DNA of 64,000 nucleotides. Origin: Bufo bufo (Eukaryota; Chordata; Amphibia; Anura; Bufonidae). How positions within the stretch are numbered: position 1 is the stretch's first letter; the number at the start of each line of letters is the position of its first letter. The stretch lies in the NCBI RefSeq assembly GCF_905171765.1, contig NC_053397.1, positions 117,920,378 to 117,984,377 of the forward strand, given 5' to 3'. The notes beneath the pieces are model-generated. The model was not told the DNA's origin, did no database searches, and saw only the letters and a list, made by a program, of their open reading frames with translations. Positions 33,246 through 44,202 of this stretch are shown here, piece after piece. The position numbers and the translations under genes are program-made.

Positions 33246-34009
33246 AGGGAGTTTGTCATCAAAGTTTCTCCTTTTTAACCCTTCCCATAGCTTTCTAGCA
33301 GCCTTACGGTTAATAAAAACGTTACCTTTATGAGCAATCCTGGACAAACAACTTAGTAGCATATGCAAATGAGGGCTCGCAAGTGCCCAGGGGCGGCGTT
33401 ACCCTCGTAGGTGCCCAGCTAGCTCAGCCTTATTGTCGCTTCCCCCCGCCCATTCTTTCCCTCTGCCCGCCCATCCTTTCCCTCTGACCGCCCATCTACT
33501 TACTTCTTGTTTCACCGAGATCCCGCTCCTGCGCACTCAGTCCGTCGGCCGGCGCATGCGCACTGCGATGCCCATTCCTTGTACGGCATCACAGTAATTA
33601 ATGCGCATACGCCGGCTAACGGCGCGAAGCCAGCGCATGCACATTAATTACTGTGATGCCGTACAAGGAATGGGCATCGCAGTGCGCATGCGCCGGCTGA
33701 CGGACTGAGTGCGCGGGATCTCGGCGAAACAAGAAGTAAGTAGATGGGCGGTCAGAGGGAAAGGATGGGCGGGCAGAGGGAAAGAATGGGCGGGGGGAAG
33801 CGACAATAAGGCTGAGCTAGCTGGGCACCTACGAGGGTAACGCCGCCCTTGGGCACTTGCGAGCCCTCATTTGCATATGCTACTAAGTTGTTTTTTGCCG
33901 GTTTTATAAGTCCAGGATTGCTCATAAAGGTAACGTTTTTATTAACCGTAAGGCTGCTAGAAAGCTATGGGAAGGGTTAAAAAGGTGAAACTTTGACGAC
34001 AGACTCCCT
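33246..34009. mobile_element. Kolobok-like palindromic MITE (764 bp)
   Basis: TTAA duplications flank both ends (33242-33245, 34010-34013). The ends read AGGGAGTTTGTC and GACAGACTCCCT. The two halves are reverse complements over nearly their whole length, with the axis near 33625. The core is GC- and CpG-rich (GCGCATGCGCACTGCG), unlike the AT-rich surroundings. TTAA and AGGG ends fit Kolobok-type elements. No coding frame is present. Confidence 0.85.
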
Positions 34010-34013
34010 TTAA

Positions 34014-34558
34014 AATGGTTGGATAGGGAATGATTCTCGGAACCCTTCTTTATATTTGACACATGTTCCACAATGCGTTTCTACAGGGATCTTTTAGTCC
34101 TACCCACGTACTGACGTTTACAAGGGCATTCTACAACATATATCATATCCACTGAATTACAAGTAAGAAAATCATTTATAACATGTTTATGTTTATTTGC
34201 TGTAGAAAAATTTCCCTAGTTTTTTTCGGGAAAGAGGTTAGTTTACAATTCCTACAATTCCCACATCTAAAAAAAAACTGTTATTTCAGCCCAATTTTGA
34301 ATAGTAGTTGTCTTGGTACATACAGTCTTAATAGATGGGGCTGCTTTTATCCCTAGGTTTGGATCCCTAGTAAATGTAATTTGTGGATGTGTCGGTATTA
34401 TAAAACCTATTATTTTATCTTTTTTGATCAGATGCCAATGTTTTTTAACAATATAACTTACTTGCCTGTATTCTTCACTAAAAGGCAAGATCATTCTTAA
34501 TGTTTCATCTCTAAATTTATTCTTAGTTTCATCTTTATCTACAAAAAAGGACTCTATT
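34014..34558 (-). pseudogene. RT thumb, linker and GIY-YIG N-terminal half of PLE-B
   Basis: On the minus strand: DKDETKNKFRDETLRMILPF, SEEYRQVSYIVKKHWHLI, KDKIIGFIIPTHPQITFTRD (RT end), then after breaks MIYVVECPCKRQYVGRTKRS (GIY-YIG core, about 34095-34155). A stop follows ...KRSL. Its upstream neighbour is the PLE-E insertion. Confidence 0.85.
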
Positions 34559-34589
34559 CATTTCTCTAACCTTTAGAATTATTTTATGT

Positions 34590-34889
34590 AGATGCGGACG
34601 CTTCTACCTCGGAAAAACCATCCGCTGTTTATATGAAAGATTCTGTGAACACCTAAATTCCCTAAAAACAGGGAAGGGGGTCCCGCGGTTAATAGATCAT
34701 GTGAACAGGGCACATAACGGAAATCCCAGCGTATTAACCTTTGCCGATCTTGAAATAGTTAATCGCACTGAGAGAGGTGGTGATAGGGAGAGGGAGCTTC
34801 TGAGAAGAGAAACGAGGTGGATCCTACGCACAGACGCAATGGGTCCTTTGGGATTAAATGAAAAAATAGATATGAGTGTATTTCTGTAA
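34590..34889 (+). pseudogene. GIY-YIG endonuclease of PLE-E (partial)
   Basis: It reads CGRFYLGKTIRCLYERFCEH (the GIY-YIG core with catalytic Arg), LNSLKTGKGVPRLIDHVNRA, RERELLRRETRWILRTDAMG and ends GLNEKIDMSVFL with a stop at 34887-34889. The C-terminus is clean. The frame is open on the 5' side to the truncation point, so there is no start codon of its own. Confidence 0.88.
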
Positions 34890-35107
34890 TGAAGCATTCT
34901 TGTATTAATTGTATTTACGTACTTATATTGTTTTTATTGGTTATGTATTTGCACATGCACTTTACACCAGTAAAGGGGTCCCGCCTTCGATTAACAATCC
35001 CTGTCGTTCGTTGTTGAACCTCAGGTGTTGACTAAGTAAGCAATTACTGCGATGATGCGGCTTCCTGTGCACACTTATAGGTGCCGTGACCCCTGTCAAT
35101 GGTGGAA

Positions 35108-35145
35108 AGCCAGAAGAAGCGCATACACGCGCGAAACGGCTGTTG
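35108..35145 (+). ncRNA. Degenerate hammerhead-like motif in the PLE-E 3' region
   Basis: CAGAAGA (35111-35117), stem II GCGC/GCGC with loop ATACAC, GAAA (35133-35136), then CGGCTGTT. The core differs from CUGANGA by one base and stem III is long. It lies downstream of the nuclease stop, as in PLE-B. Confidence 0.4.
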
Positions 35146-35390
35146 CTTGATGCTGTGTTTGCACCCCATGCACCCCCCTCCTGCTTTGGATTAAAGCATA
35201 CCTGTCTACAAATCGGTGAGTGCCACTCGTTTTGTTTCTCTCCTTTGAAGATTATTTTGCATACGCACTGCTGCTACAGGCTGAGCACCACCGCAAGGCA
35301 TCACTCCTTGGTTATTATTTCCCAAAGAACATAGGTTTGGCGTAGTGCCACTGATTTACCTTTTCTACAGTTTCACATTTCTCTAACCTT

Positions 35391-35526
35391 ATTGATGGCC
35401 TCATCTAATACTTCCATAGGGTAGTCTTTTTCTAGAAATTGCTTTTTCATTGTCTCCGCCTCTATTTCAAACTGTGAGTTTTTAGTACAGTTCTTTTTAA
35501 TTCTTCAAAATTGGCCTTGTGGAATA
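35391..35526 (-). pseudogene. RT segment of PLE-B between two insertions
   Basis: The minus strand reads RIKKNCTKNSQFEIEAETMK, then KQFLEKDYPMEVLDEAINKV, the arginine/cysteine-rich region after the RT fingers of PLEs (compare KARRNCSEALD and RSRGYPDATLKRV in PLE-A). A stop precedes RIKKNC. It confirms that 35536-35840 and 34574-35375 are insertions in coding sequence. Confidence 0.85.
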
Positions 35527-35535
35527 TTCAATAAC

Positions 35536-35840
35536 TGAAGGGTTAAATAGAATAAGCTATATGATCTGTATGAATGACAGGATGTTGGGTGACATCATAC
35601 TAGAGGGTGAATGTATTTACATTAGCCTTATTTCCATATAAGGAATTGTTTCTACTCAGCACCATTGTAATGTGAACCACATCTGTTTCCTATATAGATG
35701 TATGTATAAGAAGCCGTAATTGTCCAGATAAAATCAGAGCTGTTTCAGAGACCATACTGTGTGTGTGTCATTGATAGCTCTCCAGGCGCCTGTCATTGGA
35801 GATGAAGGAGGAATCAGGGTGCATACAGAAGCAGAACACT
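35536..35840. mobile_element. 305-bp insertion of unknown type
   Basis: It is flanked by a 9-bp duplication, TTCAATAAC (35527-35535, 35841-35849), that restores the PLE-B reading sequence. The ends (TGAAGGGTTA and AGAACACT) are not inverted repeats. There is no coding frame, A tail or tRNA-like box that I can see. Confidence 0.8.
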
Positions 35841-36872
35841 TTCAATAACCAATTTGGTAGATGACAGCTACTATACAAAATATAGCTGTTACGGGCCATA
35901 GGTTTGATAAATGTAGTACAATGAATCTTATTATCCTGAACATCAATTCGTAAGTCCAGGAATTCCAATGTTGTTTGGCTAGTAGTACCCAAAAAGGTCA
36001 AGTTCCAATTGTTATCATTAATATCAATGAGAAATTGTTCCAACTTCTCCTTTCCTGTCTGCCAAAGGAAGAAAATATTGTTGATATATCTCTGCCATAG
36101 AACCAGGTCCGACCCCAGTTTTGGGACAATAAATTGTTGTTCCCAAGATTGGCATAACTGGGGGTGAACCTGGTACCCATGGCAGTTCCTTTCGTTTGCA
36201 AATAAAAATCCCCGTTAAAATTAAAATAATTGTGTGTAAGTATAAAATCAATACCTTCAATTAAAAAATATATTTGTTTCTGTGGGAGTTCTGCATTATT
36301 AAGAAGTTAAGTTGAGTTGAGTTCCCATAATCCAATCACTTTTAAAATCTAATTCTTCAAAAATTCTAATAATTTGTGCAGAGTCTTTGGTATATGAGGG
36401 AATATTCTTAACTCTGGGTTGTAACAGAACATCAATATAATGTGACAAATTAGTGGTTAAAGTTCCTATCCCGGACACAATCGGGCGTCCGGGAGGGTTG
36501 TCTCTATTTTTATGTACTTTAGGCAAGCAATAAAAAACTGGTATCCTAGGATGAATATCCATTATATAATTCAGATAATATGCCGCTTGTTTTCCTTTAT
36601 TACAAAATATATTTAATTCTTTGTAAAATTGTTCTGTTGGATCCTTAGGGAGTTTGTTATATGTGTTTATATCTGATAATTGACGTATACACTCCCTATT
36701 GTAATTATTCAGATCTTGGATTACAATAGAGCCTCCCTTATCTGCAGGACGGATAATAATTCCATTATCCTTCTGAAGTGCTTTCAGAGCTGCAATTTCT
36801 GTTTTGCTTAAATTATTCCGTTTGTACCTAGTTTTGTCTTTTATTTGTCAGAGATCATTCTCCACACATTCT
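35841..36872 (-). pseudogene. Penelope-type RT core of PLE-B, catalytic motif altered
   Basis: On the minus strand: DNGIIIRPADKGGSIVIQDL (about 36770), YCLPKVHKNRDNPPGRPIVS, GIGTLTTNLSHYIDVLLQP, KGTAMGTRFTPSYANLG (motif B), then RYINNIFFLWQTGKEKLEQF where YIDD is expected, and TLEFLDLRIDVQDNKI. The two aspartate codons at 36077-36082 read AAC AAT, so this copy cannot be catalytic. Further shifts are present. Confidence 0.9.
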
Positions 36873-36876
36873 TTAA

Positions 36877-39583
36877 CCCCTTTAGGACACAGCCTTATTT
36901 CACCTTAGAACCAGGCCATTTTTTTGCTAATCTGACCAGTGTCATTTTAAGTGGTGATAACTTTAAAATGCTTTGACTTATCCAGGCCATTCTGAGAATG
37001 TTTTTTCGTCACATATTGTACTTCATGATGCTGGTAAAATGAAGTTAAAAAATTTATTTTTATTTATAAAAAAATGCCAAATTTACCAAAAATGTTTAAA
37101 AGATTGAAAATTTCCAAGTTTTAATTTATCTACTTCTAAAATACATAGTAATACCTCCAAAAATAGTTATTAGTTTACATTCACCATATATCTACTTCAT
37201 GTTTGGATCATTTTGGGAATGATATTTTATTTTTTTGGGATGTTACAAGGCTTAGAAGTTTAGAAGCAAATCTTGAAATTTTTCAGAAATTTTCAAAAAC
37301 CCAATTTTTAGGGACCAGTTCAGGTCTGAAGTCACTTTGCAAGGCTTACATAATAGAAACCACCCAAAAATGACCCCATTCTAGAAACTACACCCCTCAA
37401 GGTATTTAAAACAGATTTTTACAAATGTTGTTAACCCTTTAGGTGTTCCACAAGAATTAATGGAAAATAGAGATATCATTTCAAAATTTCACTTTTTTAG
37501 CAGATTTTCAATTTTAATATTTTTTTTTCCAGTTACAAAGCAAGGGTTAACAGCCAAACCAAACTCAATATTTATGGCCCTGATTCTGTAGTTTACAGAA
37601 ACACCCCATATGTGGTCGCAAACTTCTGTACGGGCACACGGCAGGGCGCAGAAGGAAAGGAATGCCATACGGTTTTTGGAAGGCAGATTTTGCTGGACTG
37701 GTTTTTTGACCCCATGTCCCATTTGAAGCCCCCCTGATGCACCCCTAGAGTAGAAACTCCAAAATGTGACAGCATTTTAGAAACTACGGGATAGGGTGGA
37801 AGTTTTGTTTGTACTAGTTTAGGGTACATATGATTTTTGGTTGCTCTATATTACACTTTTTGTGAGGCAAGGTAACAAGAAATAGCTGTTTTGGCACTGT
37901 TTTTATTTTTTGTTATTTACAACATGTGACAATTTCATCTGAAAGGTTAGATCATGTGGTATTTTTATATAGCAGGTTGTCATGGACGTGGAGATACCTA
38001 ATATGTATACTTTTTTTTATTTATGTACGTTTTACACAATGATTTCTTTTTTAAAACAAAAAAAATCATGTTTTAGTGTTTCCATAGTCTGAGAGCCATA
38101 ATTCTTTCAGTTTTTGGGCAATTACCTTGGGTAGGGTATGATTTTTGAGAGATGAGATGTTGGTTTGATTAGAACTATTTTGGGGTGAGTGTGACTTTTT
38201 GATCGCTTGCTATTACACGTTTTGTGATGTAAGGTGACAAAAAATGGCTTTTTTTACATCGTTTTAATTTTTTTTTTTTAACAGTATTCACCTGAGGAGT
38301 TAGGTCATGTGATATTTTTATAGAGCAAGTTATTACGGACGCTGCGATACTTAATATGTATACTTTTTTTTATTTATGTAAGTTTTACACAATAATTTCA
38401 TTTTTGAAGCAAAAAAATCATGTTTTAGTGTTTCCATAGTCTGAGAGCCATAATTTTTTCAGTTTTTGGGCGATTATCTTGGGTAGGACATGATTTTTGC
38501 GGGATGAGATGATGGTTTTATTGGCACTATTTTGGGGTGCGTGTGACTTTTTGATCGCTTGCTATTACACTTTTTGTGATGTAAGGTGACAAAAAATGGT
38601 TTATTTAGCACAGTTTTTCTTTTAAATTTTTTACGGTGTTCATCTGAGGGGTTAGATCATGTGATATTTTTATAGAGCCGGTCAATACTGATGTGATGAT
38701 ACCTAATATGTATACTTTTTCTTTTATTTATGTAAGTTTTACACAATAATAAAAAAAAAGTAAAAAAAAAAAAAGATGCTTTAGTATCTCCATATTCTGA
38801 GCCATAGTTTTTTTTTATTTTTTGGGGCGATTGTCTCAGGTAGGGATGAGGTGACGATTAGATTGCTAGTATTTTGGTGGGCAAACGTCTTTTTGATCTC
38901 TTGCTGTTGTACTTTTTGTGATGTAAGGTGACAAAAAATGGTTTATTTAGCACAGTTTTTATTTTTTACGTTTTTCATCTGAGGTGTTAGGTCATGTGAT
39001 TTGTTTATAGAGCCGGTCGATACGGATTTTTCCCTATTTTTTACCAATTTGCTTTAACTTTATTTGGGGAAAATTACGTTTTTGCTTATTTTTACTAAAC
39101 TTTTAATTTTTGGGGGGGGAAACTTTCTTTTTAACTTTGTTTTTCACTTTATTTTTTGTCCCACTTTGGGACTTCAACTTTTGGGGGTCTAATCCTTTAC
39201 AATGCATTCCAATACTTCTGTATTGGAATGCATTGGCTGTATGAGTAATACAGTGATTATTACTCATACAGCTTCCGGGCTGTGAGATCCAGGGGGCTGG
39301 ATCTCACAGGCTCGTCATCAGAAAGCAGGCTTTCTTAGGCATCGCACTGCTTTCCATGCCATCGGGTCCCCCCTACAGCCGCATGGGGACCCGATGGCAC
39401 TGCCGCCAGCCGCCGCAACCACAGGTAAAAGCCGCAAACCGCAGGTCTGAATTGACCTGCGGTTTGCGGCGATCGCTGACACGGGGGGATCACGGGACCC
39501 CCCCCGCATTTAGGTGGCGGTGATCGGAGCTATACATGACCAGAACAACATGCCGTACAGGTACGTCATGTGTCCTGAAGAGG
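36877..39583. mobile_element. TTAA-type non-autonomous element, complete (copy 2)
   Basis: TTAA duplications lie at 36873-36876 and 39584-39587. The ends CCCCTTTAGGACACA and TGTGTCCTGAAGAGG are inverted repeats of about 15 bases with two or three mismatches. Removing the 2707 bp rejoins PLE-B coding sequence (GQELAAF to KECVENDL). The interior is non-coding, T-rich, with about three diverged 350-bp units (TTTTTGATCGCTTGCTATTA near 38200 and 38556; a variant near 38895). TTAA with CC-starting ends fits a piggyBac-derived element; the superfamily is inference. A CpG-rich hairpin region lies near 39330-39480. Confidence 0.85.
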
Positions 39584-39587
39584 TTAA

Positions 39588-40835
39588 AGGCTGCTAATTC
39601 TTGGCCCATCTCATTCCTTGGGTATTTTTTAGAGGTTTTCTTTAGAGTGGTATGCACATATTCCATATTTTTCAAAGGTTCATTAATAATCAGTTTTTTC
39701 ATAAAATATTTCTTAAGACACAAACGTCTAATGAATTTCTCCACTCCTATGAATGTATCGAATTTGTTGAGTTTAACCGTTGGAGCAAATTTGAGACCCT
39801 TATTGAGTAAGTGACTTTGAGTGTCTGTGAGTACAGTTGCACTTAAATTAAAAATGGAATCATTTTCTATTTCTTGTGCTTTTATCTGTGATAATCCCTT
39901 CTTCTTCCTCCCTCCTCTACGTGTCTTTCTCTCCCTTCCTTGTGTTTTCTTGTTCTGGGTCGATATTCCTCTGCATTGGGATAATTTTGATGTTAAAAAT
40001 TCCTCTCTGGCTTGTGATGATATTGCATTCTGTGTTCTTTCTGAGGGGTCGGATGCCTGTTCCTTAAGTTGTATTGGTGACCTTTAGGGGAGTGAGTGTT
40101 GTGTACCCTTGTTTCTAATTGTGGGGATCTGGGTCTTATCCGTGCTCTGTGGTGTGGGGGGGTGCTGTCTAAAAAATACTCCCTTTCTTCCAGTACTTCG
40201 ATTCTGTTTTGTATTGGTATATGGTAACTGGTATTATTTTTTTGTGTATCTGTCTCATTAGTGTCATTAATCCGTGTATTACTATTAGTGTTACTATTAG
40301 TGAACCTTATTTTATGTGTATTTGTATTCCTATAATAGAATTTTTTGATCTTTTTATCAATAATGTCTTGCTCAATTTTATCCAAATTTTTACATAATCT
40401 CAATTGCCACATGGTAAACTCATCATTTTTGGGTAATTTATCAATAGTGTCTTTCATTTCATTAATCTTACTTGTAGTTTCCTCTAATATCTCAGATCTT
40501 CTTTTAATAATAAAATTAATTAAAGTGATTGAGTGCTGGTGTAATAAATGGCTCAATTCCTCATTAAATTTAGGTGTACAGAGATCTTGGGCAGGTGTTT
40601 TCATCAATGTGAGGCCCTTCGAGATTCTATCACATTCTATATACCTCTTTAAGGTTTTAATCTCCCATAGCTGTCTTAGTTGTCGAATTAGACAAGTTTC
40701 TAAATCTCTAAATAAATCTTTCATAAGAGGTTCGTCCATAGTTGGACTTTCATCCAAGGAATTGAACATAAAATTGTCCATCTTCTGACGTTTGCTCTCA
40801 ACATGACTCCAAAAGTCCATGATTCCTAGACGCAA
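39588..40835 (-). pseudogene. N-terminal region of the PLE-B protein
   Basis: A 280-codon open frame (40835-39993) encodes a charged, helical region (METKRQKM-like start, LETCLIRQLRQLWEIKTLKR, SEILEETTSKINEMKDTIDK), then a basic Asn/Thr/His-rich linker (GHQYNLRNRHPTPQKEHR). After a break comes NKGLKFAPTVKLNKFDTFIG and FIRRLCLKKYFMKKLI, the conserved pre-RT motif also in PLE-A. It lies directly downstream of the 5' pLTR. The first in-frame start is near 40835; the exact start is uncertain. Confidence 0.8.
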
Positions 40836-40889
40836 TGTACTCGCTTCACCGGGTGAAAGAGTATAAAATTGAAAAAATATATATAAAGC

Positions 40890-42345
40890 TGCACCATTGC
40901 ATCAAGGATCACGATGTTGTGCACACAGTCAAGAACAATCACCCCTTCTACACATGTTAAAAATCTAAAACGCAAAACTGGGCACTCACTGACAATGGAG
41001 GAAGATTATGAGCAAATTTTTTAATACCAAACAAATGACATAAAATGCAAATAAAATTGGTACAATCGATAGCAGTAATAATGTACACCTCGGGGGGGGG
41101 GGGGGGGGGGGGCGTTCTAAAGTGCAAAAATCATTAGCAGCATATGATACTCCCATAAAACCAATAAAGTCAATAAGTCGATAAATAAGAATAAAATCAA
41201 TTACTCCTTGGCAAGGTAAATCAACAGAAGATCATTAGGGACCAAAAGTTAGTTGCATCAGAAACGTATATCTTGGTACATACGAATATTCTGAGTATTC
41301 AAATCCTTTCTAAAGTTCTTATAGGTTATCTTCAACATTCAAGACTATTTGTGTGAATAAATAATTTAGTATAATTGAGAAAAGTTTGCACGAGTTAGCG
41401 GCGTCCCGCTACTCTGAACATACAAATGGCATCCTAGTCTTCAAAATATTTCTTGATAAATAAATTCCTTTCGCTGGTTAAATTCTCATATATTATCCAA
41501 GAGTAATATGATATGCGATATATATTTGTGAGAGATATATTAAAGTGCACTTTGATTAACTCACGATTTTGGCACCCTTGCTACTTCTTTTTCCCACGCT
41601 TAGCTAGCACCGCATTCTGACCTTGATTCTTCTTCCGGTGCCTGTTCACTTAGGACCGAAGCTTTACTTACACGTAGGTTGATTTATGTTCTGGAAGTAA
41701 GGAGGTTCCTTTTCAATAGTGTTAAAATCGCAAAGAGTTCTTAGTGAGAAAAACCAGCAATGTCTCAAGAGTAGATCTTCTTAATCTTTCATGGGGGATG
41801 CACCAAACGTGTTTCGGGACTACGGTCCCTTCCTCAGTGGTAATTTCCTACCCATGATACCTCTCTATTTATAGGGAATTCGGTGATCTTCAAAACATTA
41901 TGTGGATTCGATTAATCAACAATAGCCCCCCAAAAAATATTATAGCAATTTTTCAAATTGGTCAGGAGTACCTACAGTTTCATAATACAAGGTGTGGTTT
42001 CCCAATCCGCAAAAAACGCATCAAGCCCCACATGCGGTTCTTGTGCGTTTTTAATGCGTTTCTTGTGGAAACTCATAAATCAAGTTCCTTAGACTCTTTC
42101 TTTCATTAATAAATAAATAAGTTCTTCATAATAAAATGTACATAAAATCTAAAATATACACAAAATCAGAAAAACATGTTAAAATATTTTTGAATAAACT
42201 TTGCCAAATTTTCTATACAAAGAAGTGATTGTATTCCTTAAAAATATATATAAACACAATTACACATGGGGATATTTCATTAAAAACAGTGGGAAGTCTT
42301 TTGGCTTATTATCTTCTTTCTCATATACAATAATACCCTCATTCA
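40890..42345 (-). repeat. 5' pLTR of PLE-B
   Basis: A direct copy of the 3' pLTR without the Tc1 insertion. It includes the complete hammerhead fold at 41801-41842 and a G homopolymer of about 20 at 41092-41112. It meets the inverted tail at 42345. Confidence 0.88.
41801..41842 (-). ncRNA. Type I hammerhead ribozyme, complete fold
   Basis: On the minus strand: stem I TACCA/TGGTG (5 bp with one G-U), core CTGAGGA (41837-41831), stem II GGGAC/GTCCC with loop CGTA, GAAA (41815-41812), a minimal stem III (C..G around AC), and the GTT cleavage triplet (41808-41806). All conserved core positions are present. Penelope-like elements are known to carry such short-stem-III hammerheads in their pLTRs, where they are thought to process transcripts. 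Confidence 0.78.
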
Positions 42346-42893
42346 ATCACACCAATATTATTGTATATGAGAAAGAAGATAATAAGACAAAAGACTTCCC
42401 ACAGTTTTCTATGAAATATCCCCATGTGTAATTGTGTTTATATATTTTTAAGGAATACGATCACTACTAGAAGTTTATTCTAAAATATTTTAAAATGTTT
42501 TTCCGATTTTGTGTATATTTTTGATTTTATGTACATTTTATTATGAAGAATTTATTTATTAATGAAAGAAAGGGTCTAAGGAACTTGATTTAGGAGTTTT
42601 TGACTTTATCGGTTTCATGGGAATATCATATGCTGCTAATGATTTTTTCACTTTAGAGACCCCACCCTGAGGTGTACAGTATTACTGCTATCGATTGTAC
42701 CAATTTTATTTGTATTTTATGTCATTTGTTCGGTATTAATAAATTTGCTCTTAATCTTCCTCCATTGTCAGTGAGTGCCCAGTTTTGCTTTATAGACTTT
42801 TAACTTGTGTAGAAGGGGTGATTCTATTTGACTGTGAGCACAATATCATGACCCTTGATGCATTGGTGCAGCTTTATATATATTTTTTCAATT
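42346..42893 (+). repeat. Inverted tail of PLE-B
   Basis: Head-to-head with the 5' pLTR. The sequence from 42360 on is the reverse complement of 42100-42345, then after a skip of 40890-41160. The axis lies near 42340-42355 (ATTATTGTATATGAGAAAGA on both sides). Such tails are characteristic of PLE insertions. Confidence 0.9.
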
Positions 42894-42907
42894 AAAACTC
42901 AATATTT

Positions 42908-44202
42908 ATTACCCTGATTCTATAGTTTACAGAAACACCCCATATGTGGTTGTAAACTCCTGTACGGGCACATGGCAGGGCGCAGAACAAAAGGAACTCT
43001 ATATGGTTTTTGGAGGGCAGATTTCACTTGGATAATTTTAAGTTGCCATGTCACATTAAAAGACCCCTGATGCACCCCTAGAGTAGAAACTCCAAAAAGT
43101 GACCCCATTTTGGAAACTACACCCTTCAAGGTATATGACATGTTGGTTTGTTTGGAACAATTTTAGGTTGCATATGGCTTTTTGATCGCTTGGTATCACA
43201 CTTTTTGTGATGTAATGTGACAAAAAAATGGCTTTTTTTGCACAGTTTTTATTTTTATTTTTTTACAGTGTTCACCTGAGGCAATACCTAATATGAATAT
43301 TTTTTTTATATATTTAATATTTACACAATAACAGCATTTTTTAAACAAAAAGAAATTAAGTTTTAGTGTCTCCATATTCCATAGTTGTTTTTTTTGGGTG
43401 ATTGTCTTAGGTAGGGTCTAATTTTTTGCGGGATGAGATGATGGTTTGATTGGTAATGTTTTGGGGTACGTATGACTTTTTGATCGCTTGGTATTTCACT
43501 TTTTGTGATGTAAGGTGACAAAAAATAGCTTTTACATTTCTTTTTATGGTGTTTACCTGAGGAGTTAAATCATGTAATATTTTCATACAGCAGGTTGTTA
43601 CGGATGCGGCAATACCTATTATGTCTACTTTTTTCTATTTTTTCCCTTTTAACACAATAAAAGCATTTTTAAACAAAAAAAAATCATGTTTTAGTGTCTC
43701 CATATTCTGAGAGACATAGTTTATTTATTTTTTGCCCCATTGTTTTTTGTAGGGGCTCATTTTTTGCAGGATGAGGTGATGGTTTTATTGGTACTATTTT
43801 GGGGGGCATACACTTTTTTGATCGCTTGGTGTTACACTTTTTGTGATGTAAGGTGACAAAAAGAGTTTGTTTTGGCACAGTTTCTATTAGATTTTTTCTA
43901 TGGCGTTCAGGTGAAGGGGTGGATCATGTGATATTTTTATACAGCTGGTCGTTATGGACACAGCAATACCCAATATGTCTGGATTTTTTTTCTATATTTT
44001 TTTTACAATTTTATGTGTTTTATTTTGTGAAAAGGGCTTTTTTTACTTGAAACTTTATATTTTTTTATTATGAAAAATACTTTTTTTAAAACTTTTTTTA
44101 AACTTTTTATTTTTGGCCCACTCTGGGACCTCAACTTCTGGAGTCCCCTCTGCAATGCATTGCAATGCATTGCAATACAACCTGTATTGTAATTGTCACA
44201 AA
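42908..44202 (+). mobile_element. TTAA-type non-autonomous element, right part (copy 1)
   Basis: It resumes exactly where 30572 stopped, in the same order as copy 2, including three units with TTTTTGATCGCTTGGTAT. It stops at 44202, where TGTCACAAAC of the chromovirus-2 LTR begins. The element's true right end should lie beyond the window. Confidence 0.82.

Larger units (their letters stand above)
34574..35375 (+). mobile_element. PLE-E: 5'-truncated Penelope-like insertion
   Basis: An 802-bp insertion, oppositely oriented to PLE-B, flanked by the 15-bp duplication CATTTCTCTAACCTT (34559-34573, 35376-35390). It starts within a GIY-YIG nuclease and runs through the stop and 3' untranslated sequence. 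5' truncation with a long TSD is the expected outcome of target-primed insertion. Confidence 0.92.
30573..42893 (-). mobile_element. PLE-B: near-complete Penelope-like element
   Basis: The 12.3-kb insertion is flanked by AAAACTCAATATTT at 30559-30572 and 42894-42907. On the minus strand it reads: inverted tail (42893-42346), pLTR (42345 to about 40890), protein frame (40835 to 33058) and a second pLTR (to 30573). The frame is split by four later insertions (33246-34009, 34574-35375, 35536-35840, 36877-39583), and the 3' pLTR by a Tc1/mariner copy. This is the standard PLE architecture, unusually complete. Without the insertions the element would be about 6.7 kb. Confidence 0.88.

Noticed and set aside
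33418..33800. CpG-rich stretch as a possible CpG-island promoter
   Set aside because: It is the core of a palindromic MITE, with mirrored halves and no gene nearby.
35536..35840. Interpretation as a solo LTR
   Set aside because: Boundaries set by the 9-bp duplication do not give TG..CA ends, and 9 bp is longer than usual for LTR elements.
39318..39509. GC-rich minus-strand open frame near the end of a TTAA element
   Set aside because: It lies in hairpin-forming non-coding sequence of the element and has no homologous frame in copy 1.
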